This document shows positions 22,806 through 32,026 of a stretch of 64,000 nt of DNA, in pieces. Source of the stretch: Setoptus koraiensis (taxonomy: Eukaryota; Arthropoda); contig CM106586.1 of assembly GCA_048013815.1 (NCBI GenBank), positions 2,418,001-2,482,000 of the forward strand, given 5' to 3'. Below the pieces are notes generated by a model that searched no databases, had not been told where the DNA came from, and was given only the letters and a program-made list of their open reading frames with translations. The translations under genes and the position numbers were made by a program. The stretch's first letter is position 1; the number at the start of each line of letters is the position of its first letter.

Positions 22806-24766
22806 ATGAAAGATGCTAGTAGTAGCCGGATACAAATACCCCCATCAAATTCTGCATCCTCGTCGCTTTCATCAACAGCCAGCAATGTGATAACAGATGT
22901 GGTTGCCTACTCACTTTGTGCATTATGCTCTATCAATCTCAGAAAACTATATCCCGAACAATGCCACGAGTAAGTGCAAACAACTGGTGGAGATCTAAAC
23001 CCAGTTAACGTACTTCAACTAAATTATTGATTATTCTCTATCCTTTTTTTACCTGAAACACAACCATATGTGTCACTATATAATAATTTGTAGATCTTAC
23101 AGAGAGAATACCATCAAATGTTTAGCGGAACACTTTAACTTACCGAAGAAGGTTCACACATCGATGCAGGAATTTTTAAAAGAGGAGTTTGATTATGCAC
23201 ATGAAAGAGCTTTCGTCAATACTATTAGAAAAAACTGTGATACTGGCTATTTCAAGGTCATAGAAGAACTACTCATATTCTCTGTTAAATTTGGTGCATA
23301 TGACGCAAGATCACATTATCTTATATTGGAGATAGCTTGGCTACTGGGTGTCCCAAAAGATCTGGTTGAAATTTATGGAGAATCTGTATTCAAGATGCTC
23401 TCTTTGGAGGCTCATCAAGAAAACAGCGATGAAACCAAAGCCAGAGAGAAACGTGAAACCAGAAAAAAATACAAGAAATATTTTATGATTGGACTTGCCT
23501 CTATTGGTGGAGGAGCTGTGATCGGAGTTACCGGGGGTCTTGCCGCACCTATAGTTGCTAGTGCTGTAGCTGGAGTATTGGGTGCCGGAAGTCTAGCGAT
23601 GAGCACTGCCGCGGTAGGAATTGTTGGATCTCTGTTTGGAGTTGCCGGAGCAGGACTAACAGCTTCAAAAATGAACAAGAGAATTGGAGATTTAGAGGAG
23701 TTTGCTTTCGAGTCACTTTCTCCAGATGATGATCAGACATCACTCACTATCACAATCGCAGTATCCGGCTGGGTTTCTGATGAACGTGATCAATCCTTTT
23801 CTAAACCGTGGAAATTTCTTCGACACACAAAGGAGCAATACTGTATTCGTTACGAATCGAAGTATCTGCTAGAACTTAGCCGGGCGATGGACTATTTGTT
23901 AAGTTTTGTAGTATCATATGCGACACAAGAGGCACTCAAGTATACATTTCTTGCAGGGTTCATGGCAGCTATAGCATGGCCTACAGCTTTGATTACTATG
24001 GCCAACATCATAGATAATCCCTGGGATGTTTGTATTGGCAGATCGGCCCAAGCTGGAAAGCATCTAGCTGATGTTCTCATTTCTAGGCAACAAGGGAAAA
24101 GACCTGTATCCCTGATTGGGTTTAGCTTAGGAGCGAGAGTTATCTTTTTCTGTCTTCAAGAGATGTCTCAGAGAGCAGATTGTGAGGGAATCATAGGCGA
24201 TGTAGTATTATTAGGTGCTCCTGTTACAGCTTCCATAGATCAATGGAAGCCATTCTCACGCCTTATATGTGGAACTATCATAAATGGGTACTGTTCCAGT
24301 GATTGGTTGCTGAAATTCCTCTACAGAACATCATCTGCCGCGATAAAAGTTGCTGGACTGCAAGAAATCAAGTGGTCTGACAAACGACTGAAGAATGTTG
24401 ACCTGTCACCAATCGTGAGTACAAGAGTTTAATCAAGAATGATGATTCAGAATAATCAGTGACCATTTTTAACATACAATGCATCCCTGCGTCTTTGAAC
24501 CCCTCTAGGTTAACGGACACATGGACTATTACAAAAAATTGAGCGATGTCTTAGAATACGTTGGAGTCAAGACTGTATCGCCAACTTGCGATGATCTCAT
24601 CTCATCTAATGACAGCGGCATTGGTAGAACAACTTCTAATATGACCGATATATCTCAACAATCACAGTCAGTTTTACCACAGCAAATAAGAAAGTATAAA
24701 TCTGATCTCGAAGTAGATAAATTCAAGCGAAGAAAGCTTAAGAGGATTAGAAATAAAACCATCTAG
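22806..24766 (+). CDS. TMCO4: TMCO4-like membrane protein (DUF726 alpha/beta-hydrolase fold)
   Basis: Three exons, 22806-22969, 23094-24414 and 24509-24766, total 1743 nt with the frame kept, giving 580 aa (human TMCO4 is 634). The first exon start ATG is followed by a Ser-rich leader and CSLCALC-like cysteines. A Lys/Arg-rich helix leads into a Gly/Ala-rich hydrophobic block (about 184-250), probably membrane-spanning hairpins. The DUF726 part follows: LTITIAVSGW, WESKYLLELS-like block, and GFSLGARVI at about 397-405, which is a GxSxG nucleophile elbow as in lipases. Later blocks include GDVVLLGAPV, INGYCSSDWLLKFLYRTSS and NVDLSPIVNGHMDYY, with the last intron inside this final motif. The biochemical role of TMCO4 is not established; the GxSxG motif suggests hydrolase ancestry. 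Confidence 0.9.
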
Positions 24767-25271
24767 AACCAGTTGTTTACAACGATAATTTGTTAATGAC
24801 CATAGAGAGCTATGGGATAATCGTCATCTTTAGTAGTCTCTAGAACGCTGGATATTTAGTCACTCTGTCGCATATGGTAACTTCATTTATCTGAAGTAAT
24901 CAAGTTCGTTGCGAGAGTCATTATGAGTGGTTATAGAAGGATTCTAATCCAGGGTTCAGAGGATCACTATAGAATGCCAGTGATTAATCACTCCTCAAAA
25001 ATAATTCCAAACGAACAAATCGGGTAGTGTTGATAATGACCTTCGGTATACTACTTCGTCTAGATTTGATTCTATTAATTGTTGGATGCTTTTCATAGTA
25101 GCTTAGTTCTGTATTTAAGAAGTAAAGTATCGTTAGGAGACTTTTATAATAATTATAATTGATTGGCGATATTGAAGTCTTTTTAGAACATTTTCCAAAT
25201 TGATCGAAAGGATCACATGAAGTGCAACGGCTCTCTAACAACATTTCTGAACTTCTGTGAGCCAACTTTTT
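24767..25271. other. Convergent intergenic region
   Basis: The 3' ends of TMCO4 (+) and the membrane-protein gene (-) face each other. No other gene seen. Confidence 0.5.
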
Positions 25272-26588
25272 TCAAGGTCTAAGATGCCTCTCGCGATAAG
25301 ACCTTTCTATCCATTTCCAGAAGCTCAGACGATAGTTAACGGGATCATCCACGGTCGTATGGTTCCATTGAAATATCAAATAAATAGCACATATCGATAT
25401 AAGTAACAAACAAGTAATAACTATGAAGGCCCAAAGGCACCAGCATACGCGTCTTCTACCCCTTCTTTCGCTGTCTCGAAGTAGATACTCAAATGCTGGC
25501 GATGGTTTTTTGATATATTGACTGTGAGTCACAACATCAGTTGATACTAAATTTGTGATGGAAGGTTTCTTCATTATAGACTTTCTTGGTTTCTCAAAAT
25601 CATTGTCATCGCCAATATTGTTCATTTTACTCAAAGTTTGTTGATGGAAGTCTATGCTGTTGTCTAGATTATACCCAGCTTGTGGCAGTAGCGGTTGGTC
25701 AGCTGAGGCATAAACTTCTCTGATCTTATCTGAAGCTACCATGTTCTTGGTACCTTTTGTGGTATCTTTATGTTTTCGCTCGATGCTTTTGTTGCGACGA
25801 AATGAGCTTCTGGGAGCCGGAAAGTTATCATTTACATTACTCGGATTGTTTGCACCAGAAAATTGTGTAGTTTTGGATGATTTAGAATGAAAGTTTTTTA
25901 ACTTTTCCGGGTTATTTGTCATGATAGCAACTTGATCCATTCTATCAAGTGGTGTATTATTAGGGTGATTGCTGGATTGGATATCCCCTGATATAAAACT
26001 ACTTTGATATTTGTTACTATTATTAGTGGGTTCTATCACTATATGTCTAGTCTTGAATCTGGATGGACTATCTTCTTCTAAATGATTGTCGTTAAGATTG
26101 GTCTCTAGAACACTAAATACTTGATTGCTTTGTGCCAATTGATAACTATTTCTTTTTCTCCTTGCAGGTGAACTCCTGAATTGTTTTTGGTGTTGAGTGC
26201 TACCGTCTGTAGGAGAGAGTCCTCCACCAGTTTCTAATGTGTATTTCTGCTTAGATGCTGCTGGCCAATCACATGAATCATTGGAGTTATTCTTGTTGCT
26301 TGTTGTTTCGAAAGATGGTGTAGTGGAATGATGGTGAAAATTGTTGTTCTCAGAAGAGTCGGTTTCCGGTGAGCCATTAGAAGTGTCTCTACTAGAGGAT
26401 AGAATAGTTAAGTTTCTGTTGTTGTTGGTGTACGCGACATTAGCTGCAGTTTGATGATTGTATGGTAAATCATTGATTAACACCATTTCCTCATGCTTGT
26501 TGCCCCTCTGATGCTGATGACTGGCATTGTCTGACATGATGATTGGTCGTTGTTTCTGACGATAGTAATCCATGGTGTGACTGGTCAT
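25272..26588 (-). CDS. Single-pass membrane protein, unrecognised
   Basis: An ORF of 438 aa from the first ATG. A few in-frame codons lie upstream of it, bounded by a TGA, but lack an ATG. The first 370 residues are Ser/Asn/His-rich and look disordered, without a domain I know; short basic patches such as RRKRNS and FRRNKSIERKHK occur. A strongly basic, Cys/Trp-containing stretch (RRGRRRVCWCLWAF) leads into one hydrophobic helix (about 386-408) and a short 30-residue C-terminal tail with one N-glycosylation sequon (NHT). The positive-inside rule predicts a cytoplasmic N-terminus, hence a type II or tail-anchor-like topology. Codon pattern and length argue for a real gene. Function is unknown. 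Confidence 0.7.
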   Translation of the reverse strand: MTSHTMDYYRQKQRPIIMSDNASHQHQRGNKHEEMVLINDLPYNHQTAANVAYTNNNRNLTILSSSRDTSNGSPETDSSENNNFHHHSTTPSFETTSNKNNSNDSCDWPAASKQKYTLETGGGLSPTDGSTQHQKQFRSSPARRKRNSYQLAQSNQVFSVLETNLNDNHLEEDSPSRFKTRHIVIEPTNNSNKYQSSFISGDIQSSNHPNNTPLDRMDQVAIMTNNPEKLKNFHSKSSKTTQFSGANNPSNVNDNFPAPRSSFRRNKSIERKHKDTTKGTKNMVASDKIREVYASADQPLLPQAGYNLDNSIDFHQQTLSKMNNIGDDNDFEKPRKSIMKKPSITNLVSTDVVTHSQYIKKPSPAFEYLLRDSERRGRRRVCWCLWAFIVITCLLLISICAIYLIFQWNHTTVDDPVNYRLSFWKWIERSYRERHLRP

Positions 26589-28389
26589 AAAATGTGCATT
26601 CAATCAACTTGCACTTGAATAGGTTCTGTATTTGTGGAATAACTGCAGCAATGCTGATCAACAACAGGTGCCCGGCTGAATGAGAGTGGCGTGGCACGAC
26701 TTGTGGCTACTTTGCAGCTAAATATAAGTAGCTTAGATTAATTTATTGTAAACAGTGTACAATGCTTACACAGACACAATGTGTAGAAGTACAAATATCA
26801 TAATAATGGTATGTAAAAGTTTTCTTCTATCTATATTCATGTATTTATTTACCTCCTAATGTTGGAATGGCAGATCATATATGGTATTAATAATAGATTC
26901 AATTAATAAAAATTGTGATAATTTGTGTGTGCGTTGTATGTGTAAACAACAAGTGCTCGCCTGACGGTTTATTAATGGTGATGCATAGTATGTTATTGGA
27001 TTGACTCATCCCCATTGCTGGCTAGTCTTGTATCTAGAGCTTTAATCAGCTCGCTGCTAATCATGTCTTAGTGTCCAATGTCCAATTAACGATGTTTGGT
27101 AATGAATGTAAAATAAATTACAGCAAGACGGCAACAACAATAATAGTGATATATAAAACAAACACAAACAAAACACAACTCACGCTATTTGCCAAGTCAT
27201 TTTACACATTTGTGTGTAGCTATTTTTTTGATGAATACTGTACGCAAAAGTGGCGCACCATCAACAGTGGCAAGGGCAGTGGCAGCAGAGGCAGCAGTGT
27301 CTGCAGAAGAACGAAACAGACACATAGGCAGATCGGCGGGCTTACAGCAACATTAGTCATCTCAACTATATGGCAAAGTTTATTGCCCCGTTCCACTATT
27401 GCCCTCTCCCTCTCTCTCTCTCTCCCTCCCCGATCTCGATATGTTTTATTCTGCATGCGCTAATATAGGCTACAGTTGCGAACAGCCAGTGTACAGTATG
27501 TGTTCGCTCGGGCGGGGAAAAACTCTTTGGGTCAATATTTATTTAGTAAGCTGCCTCTGGCTTGACTTTATACTCCCGCCTCGCTCCTCCTGCCCCCTCT
27601 GTGTGCCGCATACCCCAAACTACCCACTGTTCGCTACCAACTGGCCATCGCTGAGACCTTCGGACCAAGACTGCTCGCCGCCACACTGCCCATCCTGTGC
27701 CTACCACAGTGTGTGCTGCTGCACTCGTAGACACTGTGTCCAGGATCCGGGCTACACAGTGAACCAATAGTATAAGCGTAGGTATCCATGCCATGCACAT
27801 TGTACAAGTTCCAATTGCAACTTGCCACTTGCAACGAAATCATGTTCCAGCGAATGACGAACAAACCAGGCTAAATAGCAACAGATGCTCAAGTTCATTG
27901 TGGCCATAACCACATTGACTTACAACTTCTTTCGTCGTTGCACATACGCACTTATCAATGTAACGCTGCACTAATATTCATCAGACTCGAAATAATAATT
28001 AATCTGCAAAATCTACAATTGACAGGCCATTCGTTTCAATGGGCATATTTGTGTCGAGTGGGCGAATTTACCCTTTAGGCTCTTAACCAGAGCAACAACA
28101 AAAAAATCTAGATCTCTCAAAGTGATTACATCCCATGTGGGTGTAATCACATGTCCATCAGGGAAAGGTACACGCAAAAACAAAATCTAGCGAGGCATAA
28201 GGATCACGAGACAAAATACATTTGTGTTGCACTCTCGGTGGAATAATGACTCGAAACGGACTCAAATGAATAACCAAGCCATACAGATAAATAGATATAC
28301 ATTTTATTTATAGTTCCCACGGATGATCCATAACCATTTTGTGCAGTTTTGTTATTACAAGATACTACTCTACTCATATGGACACACAA
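26589..28389. other. Gene-free region with a GC-richer island and a short palindrome
   Basis: Upstream DNA of the membrane-protein gene. It contains a CT run near 27404-27424 and a GC-richer stretch at about 27480-27870 with chance ORFs. At 28122-28150 there is a quasi-palindrome: GTGATTACA and CCCA pair with TGGG and TGTAATCAC, with one unpaired T. No gene recognised. Confidence 0.45.
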
Positions 28390-29075
28390 TCAACCAGTGG
28401 GCAAGACTTTAAAACTTTCGAGAATTGTTATCGTTTTCGATGACACTGTCCGGTGTAAATTGATCACATAATCGTCCTTGTATGTGCCTGATTACTAACT
28501 CATTGTCGAGTCCATGATGGATTCTCTGTTGGAATTTCCCTACCTATCAGTATCACCACGAAACCCTATCACTCTGTTCACTGTTGAAGCGCCTCAAATA
28601 CTTACTCCAAAAACTGCTTAGCTATACTCATCGCTCTTGCTAGGAGGTCATGAGGAGAGTTTCTCTATGGATAACCAACTGCTCTTCTGAACTATGCCTT
28701 CAATTTCATCTTTCAAATAACTTGAAACTTTTCGATACATTATTAGATTCGCAGTCATTGTGAGAAGAACTGATAGAATATCTTGCGAGCGCCTCCTCAA
28801 GTCTTACGGAGATAACAAGCTCTCTCAGTCGAGTGATCATTTCTTTAGCAGGAAAACTAAAGCCCCATGATATTCAGATTGAGCATCTAGGCTCCCTTTC
28901 TCTTTTGGGGGCAGTTATTGTAGACTCACGTAGATTAGTCCTCGAATATACAAACCCATTTTGGTCTCTCTGAGGTCTAATACTTCACATCTACATACCA
29001 AGTCAACTAATTGTGAAAACTTGATTGTCAAACTAGTCAAGTCGATTTCACGATTGAAATTCAGTGTTTTCTTTT
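28390..29075 (-). pseudogene. Decayed M13 (neprilysin-like) metallopeptidase fragment
   Basis: Consecutive pieces in all three minus frames follow the order of the M13 N-terminal domain. KFSQLVDLV with LRETKMGLYI comes first. RLRELVISVRLEEALARYSI (about 28840-28780) resembles the RWxxCVxxVxxxLxxAxxxLY region. VSSYLKDEIEGIVQKSSWLS resembles the helix ending in SWMD. Then come LLARAMSIAKQFLE followed by a GTAAGT, IMDSTMS, and finally YKDDYVINLHRTVSS (about 28460-28410), like the YxxDYFxNxxxxxxF block. Frame changes and stops separate the pieces, so it cannot encode a protein. The zinc-binding HExxH region was not found. The retained donor-like site hints that it came from a gene copy rather than from spliced RNA. 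The family call rests on pattern matching by eye. Confidence 0.6.
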
Positions 29076-30917
29076 CCATTACACTCGCTTGCATCACTGT
29101 ACATCGGCTCGAGTGTATCACTAAACTGCACTTAATTCACTTCACATGGCTAGAGGAAGCATTTCGTCTCACATCGAATCTGTTTTGTTATGTTATAATG
29201 AACAAAAGCGACCCCTCCAGTGAAAAGTTCACACTAGGCGAGTGAATTGGTTTTTCGCTCACACATACACAGTTATTTTCGTGTTGCGCAACTTTTTGTT
29301 TCGTTGTTAGGATTCGATTGAGTGTGCTCTAAAGTTGGCAGACATGTTAATTTTACGACGTAATTTGCCGAAGTGATCAGTGTGTCGTTGCTAATATCAG
29401 AGATTTTTCCAAAGAAACTACACCATTCTGTTGCTTGTTATTACATGCATTGCCTAACTTGAACAACAAGGTAGTGTAGCTGGGCATCGTCATGTGGTTG
29501 TTAGGTGATTTGGTGTAAGGTTGGTTGTGGGCAACCCGTAATCAGTAGATAGCAGCGATGGAACAACACGAGTGACTATATATGGAGATAGAGCAGACAA
29601 TATGGCACTGTCTGTTGATGTGTAATATCCTGCCTACAGACAATGAGCGAAGGAACTGGAATCAATTTTTTGAACAGTGACAGCATAGATTGGTCAGCAC
29701 AATGGCCGCACTGTCTGTTGGAGCTGAGAACAAGAAAGCATGACACAAGCACTAACTGACACATGGCCTGGCGATGGAGTGCGTAACGATGACTGCGTTG
29801 CCAATTTGGCGCCGTCCATTTGCAATAAATAGACGCAGACACGGCCAGCATGAATAATGCAGGCTGTGAATATCGTCGCCACTTGTCGCCACATATTTGA
29901 CGTCTTGTAGACTTTACAAAGCTGGCATGCATTTGCGTTGCAATACACTGCTAGCATATACTGCATTACGTTTGAAGCGCACACACACACACACAATCAA
30001 TTCCAAAGGGTGTTCTCCATGCGTAATCTTGAGTAGCGCAGATACTTTCAAAATGGGACGTTTCACTTTAATGTGTGTAAAGTTGCACAATTGTTGATTT
30101 CGTAGGCGCTATCAAGACAAACGGCACACGAATTTAGCGTCTGTTCCTGATGTTACTATTCAACGTTAAAGCATTTACAGCATGTTATAATGGGAATGTT
30201 CGTTTGGCAGTGCCCTAATAGTCACAGTTGGTTTGCGTGTGCCGGCACAAGACAACATTCGCACACGGATACTGAGCACAACCACATGGAATGCATTGTG
30301 AAAGGCGTGTGTGCAGCAGTTCTGTGTGTCCATGTAGCTTGATTTTTTCTTCTATTTCGTTGAAACATTCTTTACACATTGAGTGTGTGTGTGTGTGTGT
30401 ATGCCTTTCACTTCACACAAGTGAATCACTACGAGATAGACGGGACGCGAAAAAGAAAGGCAATACTGGATTATAATCGTCATTATTATTATACAATACA
30501 ATATTATTAAATAATATCATCATTTTTATCATTTGTACACCATCATTGGATCATTGGCTGTAGTACAGTATAGTTGTACTGCTGTTGTAACACAGATTAC
30601 ATCGCTAAGAAGGAATAGGATAGAGAGTAGGATATATTATCTCATGCTCATCTTGGTGTTCTGATTATTTCATCATCATCATCATCATCTAAAATCGCCA
30701 TCATCAACCAAACTCGTGATCCAAAAGATTCGATTCAATTCGATCTGATTTGATTTGATCTGTCCTGATACCATCACACATTTCATCTGATCAATGTTGC
30801 ATTGGACAATTTACATACTTCAAATAATCTATATCATTTAAGGACACCCTACAACCATTATTACTACAAGTAGCAACAACAACCGATGATGCATCAATAA
30901 CGCAACCACAAATACTT

Positions 30918-30950
<33 letters not shown>

Positions 30951-31431
30951 TATATACGTATATATATATACATATATAAATATATATATATGCATACATG
31001 TGTGTGTGTGTGTGTATGTATATACATGATGACCCACTGCTACTACCACTAGATCATTTCCAAATATCTCTATTACTCAATTACTAAGGCCATTGGTCAC
31101 CACTGGATAAGACTATTCTTCCCAAATTCTCTATTGATATTATATTAACCAATACCACCAACAAACTGGAAACTTGCATATAAAAAGATTGAATTTCAAG
31201 TGTGCTAAATAACGCCTCTCATAACTGAGCAGCCATCATTACCTACCTTTTACCTAGCTACTACTCTCCACTAGCCTCTATAGATATTGTTGACCTCTGT
31301 CTCTCTCATTAGTATAATATAATCTCAAGATTATAACTACAAAGAGGCATTAACAACGATACATACATACAACTAATACTGATCGTCATCTTCGATATTG
31401 GTCGTTCAGCAACACAAAATACAAATACATT
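29076..31431. other. Gene-free region upstream of MAX
   Basis: Contains CA/TG runs near 29981-29994 and 30382-30400, (CAT)n near 30672-30688 and a compound (ACAT)n/(TA)n microsatellite at about 30919-30992. A small GC-richer stretch lies at about 29690-29960. No gene recognised. The last few hundred bases are probably the MAX promoter and leader. Confidence 0.45.
30919..31024. repeat. Compound microsatellite (ACAT)n, (TA)n, (TG)n
   Basis: A run of CATA units changes into TATATA, then further TA runs and TGTGTG, ending near 31024. It explains the tyrosine/isoleucine-rich chance ORF on the minus strand. Confidence 0.9.
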
Positions 31432-31824
31432 ATGTCCGACTTTGATGATGATAACAATGTGGATTTCGACAGTGAGGATGATGACGAATCCATGCAATCT
31501 ACCCCATCGAGTAGAAACAGATCTCATGGGCCAAAGGGGGACAACAAACGAGATCATCACAATGCGTTAGAAAGAAGGAGGAGAGACTTGATTAAGGACT
31601 CGTTCTGTAAATTAAGAGATGTTGTACCATCTCTTCAAGGTGAGAAAGCTTCAAGGGCACAAATATTAAAGAAAGCAGCTGAATACATTCAGGTAATGCG
31701 AAAAAAGAACGCAAGCCATCAAACTGATATAGACGAGTTAAGAAAGTTGAACAAAATGTTAGAAGAGCAAATCATGCTTGCTATCAAAGAAGACAATGTT
31801 GTTTCTCAAGTGGAAATCAATTAA
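31432..31824 (+). CDS. MAX: MAX, bHLH-zipper transcription factor
   Basis: A single exon of 130 aa (human MAX is 151-160). The N-terminus is acidic (residues 2-19). The basic region is [14 protein letters not shown] with the three E-box-contacting residues His43, Glu47 and Arg51 in place. The helix-loop-helix (about 52-92) contains [20 protein letters not shown] and [15 protein letters not shown], close to vertebrate MAX. A leucine-zipper helix follows (about 97-118). MAX is the obligate partner of MYC and MXD/MNT family proteins at CACGTG sites in the nucleus. Vertebrate MAX genes have several introns and this copy has none, which could reflect intron loss or retroposition. The frame is intact and conserved, so I treat it as functional. 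It is convergent with the GALNT gene, about 200 bp away. Confidence 0.93.
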   Translation: MSDFDDDNNVDFDSEDDDESMQSTPSSRNRSHGPKGDNKRDHHNALERRRRDLIKDSFCKLRDVVPSLQGEKASRAQILKKAAEYIQVMRKKNASHQTDIDELRKLNKMLEEQIMLAIKEDNVVSQVEIN

Positions 31825-32026
31825 CATCTTTATTATCATAAAATATAATAATTACATTATACATATATATATACATACAAACAAACAAACAAACATTACT
31901 ACCAAATATTCATTATTGAGCTAGTTTGTTCGTCTTCAAACAAATCTATCCAACAGAAGATAACTTACTCATATTATTATCAATATTATTATTTGAGTGG
32001 TCTTGAAGCAGTTGTAATGGGCTATA
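31825..32026. other. Short convergent spacer with simple repeats
   Basis: Contains a TA run and (CAAA)n at about 31862-31895. It separates the 3' ends of MAX and the GalNAc-transferase. No canonical AATAAA is visible for either gene here. Confidence 0.5.

Noticed and set aside
30791-31027. Tyr/Ile/Cys-rich minus-strand ORF
   Set aside because: It is a translation of the compound microsatellite.
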